This document shows positions 34,613 to 43,232 of a stretch of DNA of 64,000 nucleotides, one piece after another. Position 1 is the stretch's first letter. Each line of letters opens with the position of its first letter. Below the pieces are notes generated by a model, which made no database searches, was not told the DNA's origin, and saw nothing but the letters and a program-made list of their open reading frames with translations. Origin of the DNA: Bathymodiolus brooksi (lineage: Eukaryota; Mollusca; Bivalvia; Mytilida; Modiolidae); NCBI GenBank assembly GCA_963680875.1, contig OY804589.1, forward strand, positions 23,703,462-23,767,461, given 5' to 3'. Made by a program: the position numbers and the translations under genes.

Positions 34613-36985
34613 TGGGTGATTTTCAAAAAAATGAAGACTTTGTGTGACATAGAGGGTGAAATTTCAAATTGGACAAATTGACATAATTTTGGTCGTAAAA
34701 TAATGTCAATATGATATATTTTTCAGATTCAGTTGCTCAGTGCAATATATGAAGACAAAATTATTTTTTTTCAACTTTCATTAGCAGCAAAGTGTTAAAA
34801 TGATAACAAATACAGACTTACTTCTTCAGAGGTATCATTTTCTTTTGGGTATGGTAAGAGACCTAAATGTATTTCCATTTGATAATGATATGAAATAGGC
34901 ACATTTTGGTACCAAACTTTGTATATATCATGAGAAAACAGTTTCAGTATATCAAAGAAACACTATTTTTACTGTATATTTTAAAAAATCTAGTAATTAA
35001 AGTTTTCATACAAGCATAAAAAATATGATCTAATGAGGCTTAATAGTTGTAAATCAATTATTTATATATGTCTAATAAATATAACAAAAGTTAAGTTAAG
35101 TTAAGTTAAGTTGATCATTGGTGGTATAAACTAGAGGTAACCAAATGAAAATACTGTCCATTTTTTATGCTTTGTCACACTCCTGACACATTTTTCTAAA
35201 AGATAAATACACCTATTATCAAGCTAAATGCAATCATTGTTGGTCACAATAACTTTTTTAAGTAGTAGTACATAATATATTTTGACTGAAAAAAGGTTTC
35301 CCTTGAATATATTTCATTTTTGCATTGTTATGATGTTATTTCAATCATATTTTATCATATTCTAAGTAATACTATCATAATTATAAAAAATGACAACTCA
35401 ATTTTCAACCATTTATACATCTTTTCAAGAGTATAGTGCTTATTGAGAATTAAATAATTCCCCCAGACAATTACAAGCAGTTTTATGGAGGCTATATGCT
35501 TACAAAATAATCTTTTTCTTAAATAAAATTGTCACACTCCTGACTCCCTCTCGAAAATAATATAACCAACTTATTCTTTCCAAACTAAAAGTTTTATTTC
35601 TTCAAAAGCTTATATTTCTTACAGTTAACAGTAAATATTAAAAGAAGATTCAAAATTATGTTTTTGCTTTTTCTAATGATGAGTGTGCTAATTATTTGCC
35701 CTTTAGGAATTTATCTTATCAAAAATGGTTAAAATGGATTTGAAATTTATTAAAACTAGCAATAAATCATCTTTTCTTAGTATAAAATTACTTTTTAGTG
35801 GTTTTCAAATTAGTTTCCCCATGTTTCTCAATAATTTACTCTGCAAAAAAACTTCCTACTGCAATTGCAATCTACATTTAATGTTTTTATGTCAGGAGTG
35901 TGACATATTACTGTTGAATGAAAAATTATTGATAAATTTTCAAAAATGCTATATCAAAAGAATGAAAATGTTTTATGAAAGGCAAGATATATTAAAGTAA
36001 GTATTCTGTTTATCTAAAGCAACATACATCAATTTTTCATTTGGAAAAAATCCATATTTTGACATGTTTTAAGAAAATATAACCCTTTATCATCACTTAT
36101 TATGAGAAAGGTGTCATGCAATATACAAAAATACTATAATTAGTACTTATTGTTTATATGTAATTAAATTGAAAACATTGTGGAAGTTTGTAGAAGCATG
36201 GTTTATTATTTTTTTTATTTAAAAGATATGCCTATTAAAAGTGTCACACTCCTGACTTTAGTTATTTTGATTTCCTAGCTATGCTATGTCATATATCAGA
36301 GCTATTTCCAACTTTTTTTTTTGATTGGGTCTGGAGCTTTTGGAAAATAAAGAAAATTGTGAACTATTAAAGCATACAACATAGTACTATACAACTAAGA
36401 TAAAATGTCACACTCCTGACATTTTTTGTGTCTCTCCTTATGCAAGCCCAATTTTACAACTATCATATTCATCCAGTCTAATACTACTAAATTATTATAA
36501 CTTAATGTTTTCTACAACATATTTTGACTTTTCTGAACTAATTAGTCTCAACAATGAAAAACTATTAATGTTTAATTTGACATTTGTACAATTTTCCAAG
36601 TTAAATTTATTCGCGTACACTAATTTAAAAAATAGAATAATTTTTTGTCGCAAAATCATAGGGTCACAAAGCATCTAGATATTTGAAGTAAAATGGTACG
36701 AAATTATAGAATACCATCTTTCTTTAATATATTCTTTATTTTATTTTTTCTATCATCGAGGTAAGTTGAGGCAATTTAAAGTTTGTCACGCTAAAACGTC
36801 ACACTCCTGACAAATTTGACCAGTTTTTAGAGGATAACTTTTTAAACGGAAGAGCAATCTCCATGACACTTTGCATGAAGATAACCATTGTGCTTGTTTT
36901 AAGATATTTACCTTTCTTTCATATCATTTAATATTCAAATTATTCTCTGAAAATGAAAAGTCTTCATTTTTTTGAAAATCACCCA
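34613..36985. mobile_element. 2.37-kb TIR element with repeated 14-bp motif
   Basis: Perfect 29-bp TIRs (34613-34641; 36957-36985) beginning TGGGTGATTTTC and ending GAAGACTTT. The motif GTCACACTCCTGAC is present exactly six times: 35174, 35531, 36243, 36407 and 36798 on plus and 35891 on minus, in otherwise very AT-rich, unrepeated sequence. Flanks ACAATATACA / CAATACAT suggest a short duplication but it is not exact. A 91-codon ORF at 35725-36000 has no domain. Family unknown. It lies in MRPL10 intron 1. Confidence 0.75.
34822..34962 (-). other. Cryptic exon candidate in MRPL10 intron 1
   Basis: A 47-codon open stretch between AAAAATAG and a perfect donor GAAGAA|GTAAGT, phase 0 at both ends, so its inclusion would keep the MRPL10 frame. 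It encodes YQMEIHLGLLPYPKENDTSE. Against it: the uL10m family has no insertion at this place, exon 1 joined directly to exon 2 gives family-like spacing, and the segment is inside the TIR element. Most likely not a normal exon; exonisation is possible. Confidence 0.3.
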
Positions 36986-37140
36986 CAATACATTTGTATA
37001 TCCAATAGCAATTCATTTTAATTCCACTGAACATTCCGTGAATGATTATGAATTTGTGGCTTTAGATAAAATTTTTTATCTACTTTGTGACGTTATCCAT
37101 TATGACAAATTCAAATGTACCATAACATGATAAAGTTCCG

Positions 37141-37190
37141 CTGAAGAAGGCCAGGTTGTACGGCCGAAAGCTCTGGACAAATTTTCAGAG
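37141..37190 (+). ncRNA. Hammerhead-like motif
   Basis: CTGAAGA (37141-37147), stem GGCC/GGCC (37149-37152, 37162-37165), GAAA (37166-37169), then CTCTG ... CAGAG (37171-37175, 37186-37190). This order fits the CUGANGA-stem II-GAAA-stem III core of hammerhead ribozymes, which occur in Penelope-like elements. The pair next to GAAA is mismatched and stem I is weak, so activity is doubtful. No Penelope reverse transcriptase is nearby. Confidence 0.35.
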
Positions 37191-37224
37191 ATTTTGTTTA
37201 TTTACCTCGATATGAGAGACTTTA

Positions 37225-37252
37225 ATTATATATATATATATATATATATACA
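37225..37252. repeat. (TA)n microsatellite
   Basis: About 13 TA dinucleotides immediately inside the donor of MRPL10 exon 1. Confidence 0.9.
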
Positions 37253-37255
37253 TAC

Positions 37256-37459
37256 TGTTTCAACTTGGGCCTTTTTTATTTTACTACACGTTTCCCATGG
37301 CGGTCTTTCTTCCTCGTAGTATATAGGTCTGGTGATACTCTCCACCACTCTAGCTTCCCAGATACGAACTCTCGGTCTTTGAACATTGTGTTTTTTTCCT
37401 CTTGTTATTAATACTGAGTTCCTTGATACACATTTGATACAACCTGCCAATAAAGTCAT
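37256..37459 (-). CDS. MRPL10: Mitochondrial ribosomal protein L10, exon 1 (start)
   Basis: 68 codons from ATG 37459 to donor GAAACA|GTATGT (intron begins 37255), phase 0. N-terminus MTLLAGCIKCVSRNSVLITR is basic, free of acid residues and suited to a mitochondrial presequence. HNVQRPRVRIWEARVVESIT follows, comparable to the conserved N-terminal block of animal MRPL10 (insect versions have a similar NxQRPR motif, from memory). The intron to exon 2 is 9.6 kb and almost entirely repeats. The ATG sits in the gene-proximal unit of a 20-bp tandem repeat, so several upstream ATGs precede it; this one was chosen because only it opens the conserved frame. Confidence 0.8.
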
Positions 37460-37566
37460 ATTACAGCCAATAAAGTCATATTACAGTTAATAAAGTCATA
37501 TTACAGCCAATAAAGTCATATTACAGCTAATAAAGTCATATTACAGCCAATAAAGTCATATTACAG
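37447..37566 (-). repeat. Six 20-bp repeats carrying start codons and short uORFs
   Basis: CCAATAAAGTCATATTACAG repeated six times with C/T changes at the first two bases. On the minus strand each unit supplies an ATG (37559, 37539, 37519, 37499, 37479, 37459). The five upstream ones each read MTLLxVI then TGA, and each stop overlaps the next ATG as ATATGAC. The last ATG opens MRPL10. Confidence 0.85.
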
Positions 37567-37577
37567 AGTTCTTTGAA

Positions 37578-37800
37578 TCGGTGGTGTAATGATTAGCATA
37601 CTTATCTTGAGTGCGGTAGATCGTGAGTTAGAGACATGGTTGGGTCAAACCAAACACAATAATATTGGTATTTGCTGCTTCTCCGCTAGCACGCAACTTG
37701 CAAAGACTTGTTGGCTCGAAATCAGGATAATGTGTACGAGTGGAGTGACATGTTCACCCGCGGACTGTTGTTTCAGTGAGCTAGCACTATAAATATCCAA
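37578..37800 (+). mobile_element. SINE family B, 3'-truncated
   Basis: Head GGTGGTGTAATGATTAGCAT; ends at ACTATAAATATCCAA. It abuts the start-codon repeat, so it occupies the proximal upstream region of MRPL10. Confidence 0.75.
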
Positions 37801-37802
37801 GA

Positions 37803-38040
37803 GAACATTTCTGGCAAGTCAGGTGATTTCATGCAGTTACAGTACTCCGGGACAGATATCAAAAGCGATATAATTGATCTGAAAAGTAACATTACAGATT
37901 TTGCGAAATTAGTCAGTCCTGTCAGACATGATCAGCAAAATTTGGACAAATTTTGCCAAGGACTGACACAAGATTGGTATTTTGCAATAGAAAATTAATG
38001 AGGACTGAAATGTTTTCACTAGGACCACCAAATTTGTTTT
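37803..38040 (+). repeat. Open segment and dispersed repeat D4
   Basis: A frame of ~64 codons runs from 37804 to TAA at 37998 (contains SGDFMQLQYSGTDIKSDIID). Its second half (37905-38030, with ACAAGATTGGTATTTTGCAA) is the inverse of 56262-56400, so it is at least partly repeat. Coding is doubtful. Confidence 0.4.
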
Positions 38041-38109
38041 GAAAAATATACAATTTCGTGAACCCTGTAACAACATTCTAATATGGCTGTCTGTTGCTCT
38101 TAAGAGTTA

Positions 38110-38315
38110 AACAGAAAGGTGGGAAAAGAAAGATAACTCTGCCTAAAGACCGACTTCCAGTAGGACAGTTCATAACCATGTCTCCATGCAAGGCTATTTG
38201 TCGAGTGAACGGCTAGGGAAAAGAAGGATAACTCTACCTAGACAAACTTCCAGTAGGACAGTTCGCAATAATATCTCCATGCAAGGCTATTTATTGTGTG
38301 AACAGTTTGTTTTGA
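38110..38315. repeat. Two ~100-bp direct repeats
   Basis: AGATAACTCTGCCTAAAG...CTTCCAGTAGGACAGTTC...CTCCATGCAAGGCTATTT occurs twice in tandem with ~10% differences. Confidence 0.75.
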
Positions 38316-38410
38316 AAAATTGGTTATGGGTGAATGACACATCTTAATCAAATGGAATTGCTTGCCAATATATCTACGGAAAAGGAATGATTTAGATATT
38401 TTTATTGGGA

Positions 38411-38660
38411 GTGAGTGATCGTTGTTTAATAATGTTTAAGGCCATTACATTAGATTTAGTGAGCAATATTTCAGCAACTTTATGGCAAGGACAAGCTATT
38501 TTCGATGTGCAATTAGTACTAGAAGCCAACCAAATAACACAGTGATTTCTACGGCTAAATCTCCCTGTATTTAATAATGCTGCATATTTAGTAAAGAAGT
38601 AACAAATACCTATTATACAGTCTTTGGTTTGACCAGTTAGGGAAACATGTTCCTCGTGAG
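38411..38660 (-). mobile_element. SINE family B, diverged
   Basis: Inverted tail GAGTGAGTGATCGTTGTTTA with a 20-bp insertion, then body and AGTCTTTGGTTTGACCAG. Head lost. Confidence 0.6.
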
Positions 38661-38699
38661 GTTTTACATTCAACATGCCTTCTTTCTATCTTTAGATTG

Positions 38700-39261
38700 G
38701 ATAGCCACTCGACTTGATTTTTTCAATATTGATTTTGTTGTCTTTATCTTTAACTTGACACTGTCGGTCTGTTGACATCATAAAAAACTGGTCCTAATAT
38801 TAGTGTGCGGTTGTATGCTACTTGCAATTTGGTGATAATATGGTACTTTGCGACAATATTGTTATTGCTTTTTCCTCGGCCGGCAGGGGCGTGACTTTTT
38901 ACCCAAATACACCATAAAATCGTATTTATTGTATTAGTCAAAGGTTCTATATGAATTATTTTTCATAAAAAAAATTCAAATTTCATAACTTTGTCACAAG
39001 AGTGATCAAAATGATCAATTTTATTACTATTATAAACATCGATACAACATGGTCGCTTCCAACAAATACAAATGTACCCAAACACACTCAAAATTCATAT
39101 AGTATGTGTTACTTACATACAACAAATATATTTCTTCCAACACTCTTTTAGTTATTTTATTTATTTATCTTATTCCTTTTCTTCCTTTTTAATATGAATA
39201 AAAATATATATGAAAATGGGAAATGATCAGTATGCTCCTTTTTTTCGTTGATTAGACATAC
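38700..39261. other. Unique sequence with one half of an inverted repeat
   Basis: CCGGCAGGGGCGTGACTTTT then TACCCAAATA near 38880 is matched inverted by TGGGTAAAAAGTCACG...CCGGCAG near 40945-40975. The pair may be remnants of an older element that later took the Tc1 insertion. Nothing else recognised. Confidence 0.35.
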
Positions 39262-39340
39262 CACTTGCTCACATAGCAATCGCCTTAAATCAACTGCATC
39301 AGTTTTAAAAAGACTAGAATTGTTTTCAGTATCAGAATTT
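39262..39340 (-). CDS. Probable coding exon, gene unknown
   Basis: 79 bp between a strong acceptor TTATTTTTATGTTTTTACAG and donor CAAGTG|GTATGT, one base then 26 codons (NSDTENNSSLFKTDAVDLRR then LLCEQV), phase 2 in and phase 0 out. Composition is protein-like. Alternatively the frame reads through to a stop near 39157, followed by AATAAATAAA, as a last exon. The Tc1 element lies 28 bp upstream, in the inferred intron. No partner exon or family recognised. Confidence 0.4.
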
Positions 39341-39368
39341 CTGTAAAAACATAAAAATAATTTATATA

Positions 39369-40727
39369 CAGTGCTATTCCATAATTTACCGGCAAAATCC
39401 AAGATGGCGGCATTCAAGCGTAACGGGTGTCACAATAAATTACACTGTTGTATTTCATCCTGGGGAATAAATAAACATCTATTTTATGACAATGTATTTT
39501 TAAACCTTCTATTTTTAAAATAAGACCGGAAATAAACCTGTCGTCTGCTATGTTAGGACAAAAAGTTGATATTTTCATCATGGCTGGAAAACGTAAACAG
39601 TTGTCAAATGACATCAAAAATGTGATCGTAGAAATGCGTAAGAGTGGTCATAAACTACAGGAGATTGCAGATACCTTGAATATTCCTAGAGGAACAGTTT
39701 CGGATGTAGTTGTTCGTTTTAAGTGCAGAGGATCAGTGGAAAACAAGCCTCATACAGGACGTCATCGTTTGCTGGACGAGAGAGACACAAGGGGGCTTGT
39801 TAGGCTAGTTCGGAGTGACCGTAAGACCCCATTGAAGGACGTGACAACAAGATTTAATGAAAATAGAGAGACTCAGGTGTCTAAAAGAACAGTTCAGCGT
39901 TCCTTGTATCAAGAAGGATACAACAGGCGAGTTGTAAAGAAGAAAGTCAGGATCAGAGAGGTTAACAGGACAAAGCGTGTGAAATGGGCCTGAGAAAAGC
40001 TTCATTGGAGAATTGAAGGACAGTGGGACAGAGTTATATTTTCAGACGAAAGTCAGGTGGTCGTTGAAAACAATAATTGTATTTATACTTGGCAGAAAAA
40101 GGACGAGGCCGAGTCCAGAGATTGTGTTTGTCCACCGGCCCAGAGAAAACTTTCGGTCATGAGCTGGGGATGCTTATCACACTACGGTGTGGGGACAATT
40201 ACGACAGTGAATGGCATGATAAATAGACATAAATACATTGAAATTCTCGAGGACAACTTATGGCCTGTGATTGTGAGCCATTTTCCAGAGCAGGACTGTT
40301 TATTTCAGGACGACAATGCTCCCATACATCGGGCAAACGACGTTAAAAACTATAAGGAAGAGAACCATATAAATTGCCTTGAGTGGCCTGCACAGTCACC
40401 CGACTTAAACGTAATTGAGAACGTGTGGCTAAAACTGAAAATACGATTGCAGCAGAGAGTTGAAGTATTGAACACTGCCGATGAATTGTCAGCGGCCATC
40501 AAAGACATTTGGGAAAATCTCAGTGTGGACTACATTCAAGGACTTTATCACTCGATTCCAAAGCGCTTACGCAAAGTATTGAAGGTGAAGGGAGAAATGA
40601 CAAAGTATTGAGTAAAGACTAAAGGTAAGCACCTTTTTAATAAATTTATTGGTTTTTTATTAATGCAAAACTTGATGCTTGAATGCCACCATCTTGGATT
40701 TTGCAGGTAAATTATAGAACAGCACTG
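39369..40727 (+). mobile_element. Tc1-like transposon, 1359 bp
   Basis: ~52-bp TIRs: left CAGTGCTATTCCATAATTTA..., right inverted CAGTGCTGTTCTATAATTTA..., with GCAAAATCCAAGATGG in both. TA duplications at 39367-39368 and 40728-40729. Contains one transposase gene. TIRs differ at about five positions, which suggests an inactive but not ancient copy. Confidence 0.95.
39580..40611 (+). pseudogene. Tc1-type DD34E transposase with one in-frame stop
   Basis: Frame from MAGKRKQLSNDIKNVIVEMR (ATG 39580; an earlier in-frame ATG at 39550 is less family-like) to TGA after KGEMTKY at 40611. N-terminal paired helix-turn-helix: LQEIADTLNIPRGTVSDVV. The catalytic triad is visible: D in IFSDES, D in FQDDNAPIH, E in LNVIENVW, with 34 residues between the last two. 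One TGA at 39991-39993 replaces a sense codon after RVKWA; the frame continues unchanged, so a single substitution (perhaps CGA to TGA) inactivated it. About 343 codons, the usual Tc1 length. No other damage seen. Confidence 0.95.
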
Positions 40728-41338
40728 TATATCAGACTTTTGAAAGGCGAAATTTTAATTTGTGATTGTAAGCGACCCGACCGAGATCGTTTGTCTTTGA
40801 TATTATTGTCTGTAAAAACCAGACTATTTTGTTGAAATTCATGAAAAAATAACGATAGAGGAGCTAATAAATCATTAATTATTCATAAAACATCTCAAAA
40901 TAATAGAAATAATATAATTTGAAACTGTATTTGGGTATATTTGGGTAAAAAGTCACGTCGAGCCGGCAGTACACACCGCACTTTCCAGGTACATGTCAAA
41001 ATAAGGCATTAAGGACGAACGTGTAATGTTTATGGGACGATGTAGGAAGAATGGATGAGGAATCACTTGAAATGGAGCTTTGCATTTTTGATAAAATCTA
41101 GATATAAAAAAAATCACCTTGTGAAAATTTTCGAAGGACTGTTGCCATTCTTAGATTTTTTTCTGGTACTGCGTCAAATTACAATTTGTATGTGAGAAAG
41201 CTATAAAAGAATTTGCACCAGTAAAAATATCCCGCAACAACAGAAAGTCTAATAACCAAAGACATTCTAAATCAAAAGAGATAACAACGAAATGACATGA
41301 TATAAATGTACGCGTATGGGGAAGAATTTTTCGATCCT
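40728..41338. other. Unique sequence, one weak exon candidate
   Basis: On the minus strand, GGTTTTTACAG ending at 40810 is followed by an open stretch KDKRSRSGRLQSQIKISPFK down to about 40740, but no good donor was found and its phase does not fit the exon at 39262. The rest is AT-rich with nothing recognised. Confidence 0.25.
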
Positions 41339-41450
41339 TATTTTTTTGTGTAGTGTTCTGTAGATTTTTATATTTATTTGTCCTTTACGTCATTGTGTTG
41401 TCTGTCCAACTTCGATTACCCTTTTGGTATCTTCAAACTTTTCTTATATG
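41339..41450 (+). repeat. Dispersed repeat D2 (diverged copy)
   Basis: TTTGTCCTTTACGTCATTGT...CCTTTTGGTATCTTCAAACT, compare 9871-10010. Confidence 0.55.
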
Positions 41451-41601
41451 GTATACACAAATATATTTAATCGTGTTCTTGTTAAAAAAAACTCGTACCA
41501 AATATTGATAATATTTCTATTTAAAAATATTTTGTTACTGCACTTTATGTTTGAAGGTGATGTATTCATTAAAATAGTACCTAAATAATGTAATGTTCCT
41601 T

Positions 41602-41910
41602 TTATAAAATTAGAATTTGGTCTAGGTACAAATGCATTGCTAGTATCGGTAGATCTTTTTTGAAATAACGAGTTGATTGCATGTAAGAAATAAAAAGATT
41701 ACATAAGTATTCCGGAACACATTTCTGATATTGAATTCGGGTTTTGATAGATAGCCAACCTATTATTCTAAATAATTGCTTAGAAGGTGTATGAATAGTA
41801 GAATTTAAAATTAACCTCGCAGACTTTATACCGAATATACATAGTTTATCTAATGGTTTCATTCCATATTGAACAAAAATAATCAAAAGGGGGTAAAATA
41901 TATCTATTAT
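41602..41910 (-). pseudogene. LINE reverse-transcriptase C-terminal fragment
   Basis: Minus-strand frame with KSARLILNSTIHTPSKQLFR then IIGWLSIKTRIQYQKC, the ARLIL...TPS..LF..LGWLPI..R motif that follows the RT domain in CR1/Rex-like non-LTR elements. Just upstream a second frame reads NRYILPPFDYFCSIW, so there is a frameshift. Cut at 41910 by the hAT-like element. Confidence 0.65.
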
Positions 41911-42293
41911 CAGTGCCGGATTTACCTATACAGCCTGAAGCCTAGGGCTTGAAAATTAGTGGGCCTCCGGCCAAGGTGTATAATACTGTCCACGCTTACA
42001 TTAAAATTTCATACTTATGTTGTTCACGCCGATGCATAGTCGTCACAATTGACGGAGCATTGTATGATGTAGATGTAGATATAAAGCACTATATACTCTC
42101 CAAACAACCATTCAGTAATTTTCCTTGCACAGATGCACTCCATTTTAGAATATTGCAGAATTTTAAACAGCTCTCATCTCCCTCGCCTTGACTCAAATTG
42201 ATTTAAACTGTCATCAATCTTCCTCTATAGTGGGTAATTGGAAGGGGCGTAGGAAAATAGCCTAGGGCCTCTCTTCATCTAAATTCGGCATTG
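41911..42293. mobile_element. 383-bp hAT-like MITE
   Basis: Left end CAGTGCCGGATTTACC...GCCTAGGGCTTG; inverted right end CAATGCCGAATTTAGATG...GGCCCTAGGC. Starts like 18814. No clear 8-bp duplication. Confidence 0.6.
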
Positions 42294-42329
42294 GTCCGCT
42301 TCGATTTCCGCGTAAAAACAATGTTCGGT

Positions 42330-42926
42330 TTGTTTTGACTTCCGTTTTTCATAGGGGTTCATGTTTTATTTGTATTGTTTTTATTTATTTACGTATCCTG
42401 TATCCCAACACGATTTCCATATCAGACGATATCTGTGTCCAGTGTAACACAAAGGGTGTCATTTTTACCTGGTTTACCTGGTTCCGATGTCTGTTATATG
42501 GGCTAATTAGCCCCTTGGACCCTTCTTGATAGGTTGGTTTTTCTTCCGGTCGGTAGACATCAGGTGAGAATTCTTTCTCCAGATTTTTCCAGTGGTTGTT
42601 TTTGTTTCTATTACTTGTTTTGGTAAGCTATTCTACATATTCACTATTTTTTGTGAGAAGCTGTATTTTCTGATATTTGTTCTGCAGTTCTTTTTATATA
42701 TCTTCTGGTTGTGACCCCTAGTTGCAGTTCGACTTATAGGAAAAATGTGCTCATGTTGTACTTTATCGATGTTATTAAGGATTTTGAAAGTTTCAACAAT
42801 GTCGGTTCTACAGTCTTCTGTATTGAAGTGATGGCAATCCAATATATTTCAGGCGTTCTGTGTAGCTCAGATGTTGTATATTTTTTTTCCTAATTTGGTC
42901 GCTCTTCTCTGTACATTTTCTATTTG
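42330..42926 (-). pseudogene. CR1/L2-like LINE, 3' part (outer element of the nest)
   Basis: Minus strand, continuing the LINE from 46376-47250 after the inserted element: ENVQRRATKL, YIGLPSLQYRR-type sequence, TDIVETFKILNNIDKV, then SLPKQVIETKTTGK and KGPRG with TAA at 42507-42509. Frameshifts at the A8 run near 42885 and around 42842. The 3' UTR is AT-rich (AAATAAATAAAAAC). The piece IVETFKILN is typical of the RT C-terminal region in these LINEs. Confidence 0.75.
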
Positions 42927-43232
42927 CATACATGCCAACCCTCGAGAGACTAAAAGCGGTAGAGAGTCTAGGGTTTGCCACCCCCCAGAAAATTGTTTTT
43001 CAGAAGGACGCAATATTCACCTAAACTTTGGCATTTTGTAATTTGTAAATATTTATATTATTCCGCGCATGCGCAAACACAAAAGTATTGAGTATTCTGA
43101 ATGAGTTTATATACTATAACGAAGAAGATGGTGCATTCTGTTGCATTTTGGATATAAAATCTGTTCAGTCAAATCTTTAAATATAGTATGAAAAAACCAT
43201 GAAAAAATGGAAATTAGCATTTTACATATATA

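Noticed and set aside
41053..41101. Short ORF MDEESLEMELCIFDKI
   Set aside because: Good composition, but ends in TAG without a donor and has no partner exon.
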